Assembly (NCBI GenBank): GCA_027482795.1
Contig: JAIXVS010000376.1
Span: forward strand, 1 to 7,407
Origin: Rhodobacter sp.
GTDB taxonomy: Bacteria; Pseudomonadota; Alphaproteobacteria; Rhodobacterales; Rhodobacteraceae
Direction of reading: 5' to 3'
Length of the DNA: 7,407 nucleotides
The notes under the pieces: generated by a model
Database searches by the model: none
Told to the model about the DNA's origin: nothing
What the model saw: only the letters and a program-made list of their open reading frames with translations
Made by a program: the position numbers and the translations under genes
Shown: one piece after another, positions 1 to 6,456 of the stretch
Numbering within the stretch: the first letter of the stretch is position 1
Layout of the letters: the number at the start of each line of letters is the position of its first letter

Positions 1-1296
1 AATGGCGATGACGGCAATGATACGATATTCAGCAATACCAGCTATGGCGGTGCGGGCAATGACCGCATCACCTCGATCACCGTGGTGAATGCAAGTACAC
101 TTTACGGCGGGGCGGGCAACGATACGCTGACAGGCCTTGGCAGGGGCGATGACCTGTATGGCGATGATACCGAAGCGGGCGCAGCCTTTGGCGACGACAG
201 CCTGAATGGCGGCGCTGGCAACGATACGCTCTATGGTGGCGCGGGTAATGACACGCTAGAGGGCGATGCCGATAGGGACTTGCTGTATGGCGGCCTTGGC
301 AACGATGTTCTTTATGGCGGGGCTGCTGGGCTATTCGCCGATACGCTATATGGTGGCGAGGGTAGTGACCGTTTGTTTGCCACAACAAGCGCGGCGCTGA
401 TGTTTGGCGACGGCGGCGCAGATGCTATCACGGGCGGGTCAGCAAATGACACGGTCTATGGCGGCGCAGGCGATGACACGCTGACAGGCGGGGCGGGCAC
501 AGACATTCTGTATGGCGGCGCTGGCAATGACAGGTTCACACTAACCGATGCAGATCGCACCTTTGGCGATGCGGACAATGACACCGTTATTGGCAGCGCG
601 GGTTTGGATACCATTTACGGCGGCGATGGGCGTGACAACCTGTCTGGCGAGGTGGGGAATGATTCAGTCTTTGGCGGTGCTGACGCCGACACGCTGAATG
701 GCGGCGATGGAACAGATGCCCTGTTCGGCAATGAAGGCGCTGACCTGATCTATGGCGGTCTGGGCGATGACAGCCTGTACGGTGATGAGCAATTCGGCAG
801 CGGCATCGGCGATGGGGATGACATTGTCTTTGGCGGCGATGGGAATGATGTCATCAATGGCGGATCGTTCAACGATCTTCTGAATGGCGATGCGGGCACT
901 GACGAAATCTCTGGTGGCGAAGGGGCCGATACGCTGTATGGTGGCACAGGCGCCGATTCCATGTATGGCGAGGCTGGCGTTGATCTGATCTACGGCGGTG
1001 ATGGCGCGGATATGATCTATCTGGGCGATGACACGGCGGCAGGTTCTGGTTTTGGCGGCAATGATGGCGACTTCATCTTTGGCGGCACAGGCGCGGATCG
1101 CCTGTTTGGCGATGCGGGCAATGATGATCTGTATGGCGGCGGCGGGGCCGACACCCTAACGGGCGGCGCGGGCAACGACAGCTTGCGCGGCGATTTGGGC
1201 AGCGATGTGATGCTGGGCGGTGATGGCAACGATGTCTTGTATGGCGGATCAAGCCGCGATTCTGACACGCTGACAGGCGGCGCTGGCGCGGATCAC
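1..1296 (+). repeat. Degenerate 27-bp coding repeats (RTX nonapeptides)
   Basis: The DNA consists of diverged 27-bp units that recur as variants of tatggcggcgctggcaatga, each coding for one YGGAGNDTL-type nonapeptide. Adjacent pairs form 54-bp (18-residue) beta-roll turns. Units differ at many third positions, so the array is old rather than freshly amplified, but short identical stretches remain. The array ends where the C-terminal cap begins. This is a protein-coding repeat, not a CRISPR or intergenic array. Confidence 0.93.
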
Positions 1297-1581
1297 TTCT
1301 ACTTTAACTTCACTGTTGAGAGGGTTGACATTTCCTCTGGCCAAGATCGGATCACCGATTTCAACGTAGCCCAAGGTGACAAACTGTATCTGAATTGGAA
1401 CGGGGATACTGATATTTTCTTGGCAGAGCTGCAAAGTATTGCGACCATCAATCGCACTGCCAATACGGTAACGCTGACCTTTGGCTCGGGCGAAAGTGCC
1501 ATGAGCCTAACCGTGCAAGGCGTTAGCAACCTTCAAACCCTGCTCGATAATACCGTCGAATTCACCGGCATATTGGGTTGA
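1..1581 (+). CDS. RTX calcium-binding, type I-secreted protein (3' part, 5'-truncated by window)
   Basis: The frame is open from base 1 to a TGA at 1579-1581, giving 526 visible residues, so the true start lies upstream. A GTG at 82 is in frame, but repeats continue on both sides of it, so it is not a credible start. Residues 1-430 are a run of about 40 nonapeptide-like units of the GGxGxDxL type, about 20 of them strict GGxGxD (for example YGGAGNDTL). In the RTX family such units coil into a parallel beta-roll that binds Ca2+ outside the cell. The run ends with TGGAGADHFYF and DRITDFNVAQGDKLYL, the usual transition to the C-terminal cap and uncleaved type I (ABC/MFP/TolC) secretion signal, residues about 431-526. 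The visible part has no catalytic domain, so adhesin, protease, lipase or S-layer-like roles cannot be told apart. No secretion genes are nearby. Several units are replaced by longer irregular loops. The family is certain; the function is unknown. Confidence 0.95.
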   Translation, partial: NGDDGNDTIFSNTSYGGAGNDRITSITVVNASTLYGGAGNDTLTGLGRGDDLYGDDTEAGAAFGDDSLNGGAGNDTLYGGAGNDTLEGDADRDLLYGGLGNDVLYGGAAGLFADTLYGGEGSDRLFATTSAALMFGDGGADAITGGSANDTVYGGAGDDTLTGGAGTDILYGGAGNDRFTLTDADRTFGDADNDTVIGSAGLDTIYGGDGRDNLSGEVGNDSVFGGADADTLNGGDGTDALFGNEGADLIYGGLGDDSLYGDEQFGSGIGDGDDIVFGGDGNDVINGGSFNDLLNGDAGTDEISGGEGADTLYGGTGADSMYGEAGVDLIYGGDGADMIYLGDDTAAGSGFGGNDGDFIFGGTGADRLFGDAGNDDLYGGGGADTLTGGAGNDSLRGDLGSDVMLGGDGNDVLYGGSSRDSDTLTGGAGADHFYFNFTVERVDISSGQDRITDFNVAQGDKLYLNWNGDTDIFLAELQSIATINRTANTVTLTFGSGESAMSLTVQGVSNLQTLLDNTVEFTGILG

Positions 1582-1589
1582 CACAATAA

Positions 1590-1620
1590 ATCCCCCAAGG
1601 TCGCGCTGCCCTTGGGGGAT
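1590..1620. terminator. Bidirectional intrinsic terminator between convergent genes
   Basis: A perfect 11-bp inverted repeat (atcccccaagg at 1590-1600 and ccttgggggat at 1610-1620) encloses a 9-nt loop. It starts 9 nt after the RTX stop codon and lies 55 nt beyond the urtE stop. Read on the - strand the stem is followed by TTATTGTG, a moderate U-tract. Read on the + strand it is followed by the weaker CACTCTTCT. The hairpin should therefore terminate the urt operon best and may also end the RTX transcript. Symmetry and position support the call; termination itself is inferred. Confidence 0.82.
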
Positions 1621-1646
1621 CACTCTTCTAGTATTCACCTCGACAC

Positions 1647-1672
1647 CGTCGCCGAAAAACGTTCGGCCGACG
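1647..1672 (-). other. Imperfect stem-loop just downstream of urtE
   Basis: Bases 1647-1655 (cgtcgccga) pair with 1663-1672 (tcggccgacg), with one bulged base and a 7-nt loop. The hairpin begins 2 nt after the urtE stop codon. There is no following U-tract, so on its own it is not a classical terminator. It could protect the 3' end of the urt mRNA or add to the terminator at 1590-1620. GC-rich DNA forms such stems by chance, so confidence is low. Confidence 0.35.
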
Positions 1673-1674
1673 CG

Positions 1675-2373
1675 TTACACCGAAACCGTCGCCTTCAGCG
1701 CGGCCTTGTCCAATTCGGCCTTTGTGCCGTGCAGGGCGACGGCCCCGCGTTTTAGCACATAGAATTGATCGGCCAGATCATAGGCGAATTCAAAATACTG
1801 CTCGACCAGCACAATCGCCATCGTCCCCTCGCCGCGCAGATATGAAATCACGCGGCCAATTTGTTGGATGATATTGGGCTGAATGCCTTCGGTCGGCTCG
1901 TCCAGCAGCAAGACCTTGGGCTGCATCAGCATCGCGCGCGCAATGGCCAGCTGCTGCTGCTGCCCGCCCGATAAATCCCCCCCGCGCCTGTGCCCCATAT
2001 CGCGCAGCACGGGGAACAGATCATAGATCACATCTGGAATCTTATGCTGGCTTTTGGGCAAAACGGCATAGGCGGTTTGCATGTTTTCCAACACCGTCAG
2101 CAGCGGAAATATCATCCGCCCCTGCGGCACATACCCCAGCCCCGCGCGGGCAATTGTATCGGCGCGGGCCGTGGCTGGCAGGGGCGCGCCAGCAATGTCC
2201 ACTGTGCCGCCACTGCGCGGATGCGTGCCTGACAGCGCCTTGAGCAGCGATGTTTTGCCCACGCCATTGGTGCCCAAAATGCAGGTGACTTCCCCCGCGC
2301 GGGCCGTGAAATCAATATCATATAAAATCTGCGATCCGCCATAATGCAGGCAAAGCTTTTGTGCGTTCAGCAT
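1675..2373 (-). CDS. urtE: Urea ABC transporter ATP-binding subunit UrtE
   Basis: This encodes a 232-residue cytoplasmic ATPase of the LivF type, which pairs with UrtD to power urea import through UrtB-UrtC. Motifs in order are Walker A GTNGVGKT (34-41), Q-loop Gln84 in YVPQGRM, signature LSGGQQQQLAIARA (134-147), Walker B VLLLDEP (154-160) and D-loop EGIQPN (162-167). The switch position carries Gln192 (LVEQYFEF) instead of the usual His, which is normal for LivF/UrtE proteins. I chose the ATG at 2373 because MLNAQKLCLHYGGSQ is the usual UrtE beginning, because GGGG at 2381-2384 lies 7 nt upstream, and because it starts one base after the urtD stop. An in-frame ATG at 2397 would add eight atypical residues and overlap urtD by 23 nt. 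It is the last gene of the operon, and two hairpins follow it. LivF is the alternative name, but the operon context favours UrtE. Confidence 0.95.
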   Translation of the reverse strand: MLNAQKLCLHYGGSQILYDIDFTARAGEVTCILGTNGVGKTSLLKALSGTHPRSGGTVDIAGAPLPATARADTIARAGLGYVPQGRMIFPLLTVLENMQTAYAVLPKSQHKIPDVIYDLFPVLRDMGHRRGGDLSGGQQQQLAIARAMLMQPKVLLLDEPTEGIQPNIIQQIGRVISYLRGEGTMAIVLVEQYFEFAYDLADQFYVLKRGAVALHGTKAELDKAALKATVSV

Positions 2374-2374
2374 C

Positions 2375-3121
2375 CTATCGCCCCAAATAAACGTCAATCA
2401 CAGCTTGGTTTTTGGTGACATGGGCAAGGCTGCCCTCGGCCAAAACGCTGCCCTCGTGCAGCACTGTCACCTTGCAATCCAAACGGCGCACGAAATCCAT
2501 ATCGTGTTCCACCACAATCACCGCGCGGGTTTTGGCCATGTCCACCAGCATGGCGGTTGTCGCCTCGCGCTCGGCCAAAGTCATGCCTGCGGCGGGCTCG
2601 TCCACCAACAGCAGCTTGGGTTCCTGCGCCAGCAGCATCCCCAGTTCCAACCACTGTTTTTGCCCGTGGCTCAGCTCGCCCGCGCGGCGATGCAGGGCAT
2701 CTGTCAGCCCCACTTGCGCCGCCAAACTCTCAATCCGCTCGCGGTCGGTCAATGTGGCGCGCGAAAACAGCACCGCCCAAGGCGCGCGATTGGCCTTTAG
2801 GGCAAGGCGCAGGTTTTCTTCGGTGGTCTGATCTTCGAACACTGTGGGTCGCTGAAACTTGCGGCCAATGCCAATTTGGGCGATCTGCGCCTCGGATTTG
2901 GACAGCAGGGAAACCGACCTCTCGCCAAAGGTAACGCTACCAGAATCGGGTTTGGACTTACCCGTGACAATATCCATAAAGGTGGTTTTGCCCGCGCCAT
3001 TTGGCCCGATAACCGCCCGCATTTCGGCAGCGCCAATGGAAAAGGACAGATTGTTTATCGCGCGAAACCCGTCAAAGGATACCGACACGCCAGATACTTC
3101 CAAAAGGGCGGTCATGTTCAT
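2375..3121 (-). CDS. urtD: Urea ABC transporter ATP-binding subunit UrtD
   Basis: This encodes a 248-residue LivG-type ATPase, the second nucleotide-binding subunit of the urea importer. Motifs visible are Walker A GPNGAGKT (39-46), Q-loop Gln90 in GRKFQRPTVF, signature LSHGQKQWLELGMLL (150-164), Walker B LLLVDEP (170-176) and a canonical switch His206 in VVEHDMDF. The C-terminus ends VIDVYLGR, as is usual for LivG/UrtD. The start at 3121 forms an ATGA overlap of 4 nt with the urtC stop, which implies translational coupling. AGAGG at 3129-3133 lies 7 nt upstream and favours this start over the in-frame ATG at 3115 two codons later. With UrtE carrying Gln in its switch position, UrtD supplies the only canonical H-loop of the pair. 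Confidence 0.95.
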   Translation of the reverse strand: MNMTALLEVSGVSVSFDGFRAINNLSFSIGAAEMRAVIGPNGAGKTTFMDIVTGKSKPDSGSVTFGERSVSLLSKSEAQIAQIGIGRKFQRPTVFEDQTTEENLRLALKANRAPWAVLFSRATLTDRERIESLAAQVGLTDALHRRAGELSHGQKQWLELGMLLAQEPKLLLVDEPAAGMTLAEREATTAMLVDMAKTRAVIVVEHDMDFVRRLDCKVTVLHEGSVLAEGSLAHVTKNQAVIDVYLGR

Positions 3122-4362
3122 TGGCTTGCCTCTTTCTCGCGCAAGGAACCCGCATCGGGGCCAAGGTCTGCGCCAAAACGGCGGGGCGGCAGCAAATGCG
3201 CAAAGCGGTCAAACAGCCCGCCCATACCGCGCGGCGCGTAAAGCGTGACCGCTACGAAAGACAAGCCCAGCACCACCTGCCACCAATCCACCCATTTCAG
3301 CGTGGCAAAGCCCAAGGGCACATCAGGGGCCGTGCCGCCCGTGAAATAGCTGGACACAAGCGAGACGAAGGCCGCCCCAATCACCGCGCCATAGAGCCGC
3401 CCGCGCCCGCCAATCGCCACCCAAACCGCCAGATAAATCGACGCGATGGGCGCAATTTCGGCGGGGTTGATGATGCCCGCCTGCGGGTAATAGAGCGCCC
3501 CCGCAATGGCGGCGATAATGGCGGTTAGGGTAAAGATAAACAGCTTATACCCTTCTACCGAATAACCAAGGAAACGCAGGCGCTGTTCATCATCACGTAT
3601 CGCGCGCAGGGCTTGGCCGAACTTGCCCGACACAACATAGGCCGCCAAAACATAGCCCGCGCCCAGCGCGAATGCCGATGCCCAAAAGAACCAGATCGAG
3701 ATCACGTCCTGTGATATATGATCCAGATACGGAATGTTTTGCAGGCCCGACAGCCCGTTATTGCCACGCAGGCCCGACTCGTTCTGAAACAGATACAGCG
3801 ACAGCGCCAGCGTCATCGCTTGGGTTAGGATCGACAGGTAAACCCCCGTCACGCGCGACCGAAACGCCAGCCAGCCAAAGATCAGCGCCAGCAGGCCAGG
3901 TACAAGCACGACCAGCGCCAGTTGGATCGGCAGCGAATGGGCAAATGTCCACACCAGCGGCAGGTCAGACGCGCCCACCACGCCAAAGATTTGGTTCACC
4001 ACGCCTGCCTGCACCTCCTGCGGCGTGGGCGGCAGCGGGGACGCTGCCAGCGATGCCACAACCACGCTTTCAGTGCGCGCATACATCAGCCACATGCCAA
4101 TCATATACCCGCCAAGGCCGAAAAACGCGAAATGGCCCAGCGACAGGATACCCGCATAGCCCCAGACCAGATCCATCGCGATGGCAATCAGGCAGAGGGT
4201 CAGCGTCTTGCCCAAGGTTTTCACGAACGAGGTCGACACAATGTCAAACCCATAGGCAGACGACAGGATCGTCACCAGAAGTGTGAACAGCGACAGCGCG
4301 GCCAAAAAGATCAAAACGCTGGGGTTTTTGGAAAGAAATCCTTGGGTGAGAGTGGGGCGCAT
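3118..4362 (-). CDS. urtC: Urea ABC transporter permease subunit UrtC
   Basis: This encodes a 414-residue inner-membrane permease of the LivM type that forms the urea channel with UrtB. Hydrophobic segments lie at about 14-35, 50-70, 75-95, 145-167, 172-192, 220-245, 272-292, 305-320, 322-340 and 360-377. The stretch DLVWGYAGILSLGHFAFFGL (64-83) is the characteristic LivM/UrtC motif, and GQALRAIRDDEQRLRFLGY (249-267) is the cytoplasmic coupling loop that contacts an ATPase. A loop at about 97-140 between early helices is probably periplasmic, and a polar tail of about 30 residues follows the last helix. The ATG at 4362 begins 1 nt after the urtB stop, and GGGAG at 4369-4373, inside the last urtB codons, lies 6 nt upstream. 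Its stop overlaps the urtD start. Length and motifs are intact. Confidence 0.94.
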   Translation of the reverse strand: MRPTLTQGFLSKNPSVLIFLAALSLFTLLVTILSSAYGFDIVSTSFVKTLGKTLTLCLIAIAMDLVWGYAGILSLGHFAFFGLGGYMIGMWLMYARTESVVVASLAASPLPPTPQEVQAGVVNQIFGVVGASDLPLVWTFAHSLPIQLALVVLVPGLLALIFGWLAFRSRVTGVYLSILTQAMTLALSLYLFQNESGLRGNNGLSGLQNIPYLDHISQDVISIWFFWASAFALGAGYVLAAYVVSGKFGQALRAIRDDEQRLRFLGYSVEGYKLFIFTLTAIIAAIAGALYYPQAGIINPAEIAPIASIYLAVWVAIGGRGRLYGAVIGAAFVSLVSSYFTGGTAPDVPLGFATLKWVDWWQVVLGLSFVAVTLYAPRGMGGLFDRFAHLLPPRRFGADLGPDAGSLREKEASQ

Positions 4363-4363
4363 A

Positions 4364-6316
4364 TCAATCTCCCGCCGCGCGGCCCTTCAGGGCGATGATG
4401 CCCCTTGGGCGAATTTGGATGAACAGAATAATGAACAAAATCATATAGGTTTGCGCGGCAAGCGTGTTGGATGGGTTGAACCATTCGATCCCTTTTTGCA
4501 AAAATCCAATCAACCCCGCCCCCGCCAGCGTGCCCCAAATATTGCCAACCCCGCCCACGACCACGGTCATGAAACTTTGCACAATGTAATCGCTGCCCAG
4601 TTCCGATGTGACCTTGGCAAACAAGCCGATGGCAACCCCGGCCACGCCCGCGATGCCAGAGCCAAGGCCGAAGGTCAGCATGTTGATCCGCGCCGTGTTG
4701 ATGCCCATTGATGCCGCCATAGCGGGGTTTTGGGTAACCGCCCGCACATGCAGGCCCAGCGAGGTGCGCTTCATCATCAACAGGAAAAGGCCAAGGAAAA
4801 TCAGCGCCATAACGAAAATCGCAATGCGGATATAGCTGATCGACACAACATCATTCAGCACAAACGCCCCATCCAGCCATGCGGGCGATGTCAGTGGGCG
4901 CGCCTGTGTCCCGAAGATGTTTTTGAACAGTTGTTGCAGCGCGATGGAAATACCGAATGTGGCCAGCAGCGTTTCCAAGGGGCGCTTGGCCAAATGGCGG
5001 ATGACCGTGCGTTCCAGCAGCACCCCCGCGCCAAAGGTTATCGCAAAGGCCAAGGGCAGCGCGACAATCAACGAAACGGTGTAATTTGGCACAAAAAGCT
5101 GCACCACATAGCCCGTATAGGCCCCCATGGTAATGAACTCGCCATGCGCCATGTTGATCACCCGCATCACGCCAAAGGTGATGGCAAGGCCAATGGCGGC
5201 AAGGAAATAGATGGACGCAAGGGACAGACCATCGAGTGTTAAATCAAGGGTTTGCATGGCTGCAAGTTGGGTTTCGATCCGCCCCAGCGCAGATTTGGCG
5301 GCGCTGGTGATTTGCGCGTTCGGCTCGGCGTATATATCGGCAAAGCTGTGGGCGGCTAGGGCTGCGTCCACCTCCGCCTCGGTTGCGGCGGGGGGAACTT
5401 TGCCTGCGGCTTCTAGTGCGGAATAGGCGGCATCGCGGGCGGTTTGGGTGCCAAGGTCGGTCACGGCAATTCCGCCAACTGTGCCGTTTTCTATGTTAGA
5501 TTCCAGTGACTTACGCGCATCCTCTACCGTCAGTCGGGCGGGGGCAAGGGATGCTGCGACCAGCAAATCATAGGCCTCTAGGCGCGAAACATCGCGGCCT
5601 ATTTCCAGCGTTTTGGCAATATTTGCGCCTTCGGGCGGGGTGGTAAAAGCCTGCCGCGAGGTGGCGAGCAGCGGGTTTAGTGCCGCGCGCAGATCCAGCC
5701 CAATATCGCTGCCAAAGCCATCAATCGCGGCAATGCGGGCGGCTGGATCGGCGTCGAATTGCAAAGTCAGCAAGCGCTCAAGTCGTTGTTTTTGCGCCAG
5801 AATATCGCTGTCTTCCTCGCCCGAAATAGCGGCGCGCAGGGCGGAAAGGTGGCCTTCCTCGGGGGCGCGGGCGATGGCGGTTAGCGCCTCGATCCGCCGC
5901 GCTGGGTTGGGGTCGGACAGTTGGAATTGCACCAAGGCCCCTGCGATAAGGCCGCGCACGCCTGAATTGGGCTTTAGCTGGGTGATGTCGGCCTTGGGCG
6001 CGGTGCCAGCGGGGCTGCCTGAAATGTCGGTCAAGCCCCAGCTATCCCCCTGATCTGTAATGATAAAAAACGCGCCGTCCTTGCGCAGGCCCAGCCCCTT
6101 TTCTGCCCATGCAGACAGAACGGCGGCGGCGGCAGGATCACCCGTGGCAGTGATGGCGGCAATGACGGGGCCGATGGTTTGGCGCGAAGGTTTTGCAATG
6201 AAATCAGCATTTTGCGCCATGACTTCGGCCAAAGATTGGGCGGGCGTTTGCGCATGGGCAAGGGTGCCAAAGCACAGCATCAGGCCAAGGGCGAGAAGGG
6301 AGAAAATCTTGCGCAT
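4364..6316 (-). CDS. urtB: Urea ABC transporter permease subunit UrtB with long periplasmic N-terminal domain
   Basis: This 650-residue protein has two parts. Residues 1-23 are a signal peptide (MRKIF, hydrophobic core LLALGLMLCFGTL, likely cleavage after AHA or AHAQ). Residues about 24-350 are hydrophilic, helix-rich and alanine-rich, predicted periplasmic, with recurring HEAT-like segments (TGDPAAAAVLSAWAE 58-72, DPNPARRIEALTAIAR 135-150, DADPAARIAAIDGFG 188-202). Residues about 354-650 are a complete LivH-type permease, with GLAITFGVMRVINMAHGEF (376-394) as its signature and VRAVTQNPAMAASMGINTAR (524-543) as the coupling loop. UrtB is known to carry an N-terminal extension compared with LivH; its role is not established. 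I chose the ATG at 6316 because it opens the signal peptide and has AGG 6 nt upstream (6323-6325). The frame is open up to 6571, but that stretch is low-complexity sequence running through the end of urtA. Met354 has no Shine-Dalgarno sequence. Confidence 0.93.
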   Translation of the reverse strand: MRKIFSLLALGLMLCFGTLAHAQTPAQSLAEVMAQNADFIAKPSRQTIGPVIAAITATGDPAAAAVLSAWAEKGLGLRKDGAFFIITDQGDSWGLTDISGSPAGTAPKADITQLKPNSGVRGLIAGALVQFQLSDPNPARRIEALTAIARAPEEGHLSALRAAISGEEDSDILAQKQRLERLLTLQFDADPAARIAAIDGFGSDIGLDLRAALNPLLATSRQAFTTPPEGANIAKTLEIGRDVSRLEAYDLLVAASLAPARLTVEDARKSLESNIENGTVGGIAVTDLGTQTARDAAYSALEAAGKVPPAATEAEVDAALAAHSFADIYAEPNAQITSAAKSALGRIETQLAAMQTLDLTLDGLSLASIYFLAAIGLAITFGVMRVINMAHGEFITMGAYTGYVVQLFVPNYTVSLIVALPLAFAITFGAGVLLERTVIRHLAKRPLETLLATFGISIALQQLFKNIFGTQARPLTSPAWLDGAFVLNDVVSISYIRIAIFVMALIFLGLFLLMMKRTSLGLHVRAVTQNPAMAASMGINTARINMLTFGLGSGIAGVAGVAIGLFAKVTSELGSDYIVQSFMTVVVGGVGNIWGTLAGAGLIGFLQKGIEWFNPSNTLAAQTYMILFIILFIQIRPRGIIALKGRAAGD

Positions 6317-6338
6317 AAGTGGCCTAAATTCCTGCTGG

Positions 6339-6370
6339 TTTGCGTATTTTTTGCGTATTTTTTGCGTATT
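6339..6370 (-). repeat. 11-bp tandem repeat with phased A-tracts upstream of urtB
   Basis: Nearly three copies of an 11-bp unit (tgcgtattttt on the + strand, AAAAATACGCA on the coding strand) run in tandem in the urtA-urtB gap, ending 22 nt before the urtB ATG. Two runs of six T (6347-6352 and 6358-6363) sit exactly 11 bp apart, close to one helical turn, which would bend the DNA. On the mRNA this becomes an unstructured A-rich leader just upstream of the ribosome-binding site. The repeat is seen directly; a role in promoter activity, regulator binding or translation is inference. Confidence 0.8.
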
Positions 6371-6419
6371 GCATCCGTCCCTACACGGCGCGGGGCAGAC
6401 AGGGCGCGCGGGCCGATGT

Positions 6420-6447
6420 GGTGGGGGGGCATTTCTGCCCCCCCACC
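6420..6447 (-). promoter_or_regulatory. Strong intercistronic hairpin between urtA and urtB
   Basis: A perfect 11-bp inverted repeat (ggtgggggggc at 6420-6430 and gcccccccacc at 6437-6447) encloses a 6-nt loop and starts 9 nt after the urtA stop codon. Nine of the 11 pairs on each side are in a G/C-run context and no U-tract follows, so it is unlikely to be a simple terminator. Such hairpins after a binding-protein gene usually shield the upstream mRNA from 3' exonucleases and lower expression of the permease genes. That would fit the need for excess UrtA. The structure is seen; the function is inferred from comparable ABC operons. Confidence 0.7.
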
Positions 6448-6456
6448 CCGAAGCGG

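Noticed and set aside
750..1268. Pro/Ser-rich open frames on the - strand within the RTX repeats
   Set aside because: They are the mirror image of the Gly/Asp repeat codons and follow the 27-bp periodicity, which is a known artefact of RTX arrays.
1..1296. CRISPR-like or satellite array
   Set aside because: The units are contiguous, diverged 27-bp codon repeats in one open frame, without uniform repeats and unique spacers.
1645..1693. 9-bp direct repeat accgtcgcc at 1645-1653 and 1685-1693 as a possible insertion footprint
   Set aside because: It is short, GC-rich, partly inside urtE and flanks nothing but the urtE stop and a hairpin. Chance is the simplest explanation.
3672..4286. Open frame of 204 codons on the + strand, opposite urtC
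   Set aside because: It is antisense to a well-supported permease gene, and its Pro/Arg/Ser-rich product resembles no family. It is a shadow of GC-biased third positions.
5255..5257. Internal start at Met354 of UrtB giving a 297-residue LivH-sized permease
   Set aside because: The size is tempting, but the bases upstream (CCAACTTGCAGCC) lack a Shine-Dalgarno sequence, and the preceding 353 codons are intact with a signal peptide.
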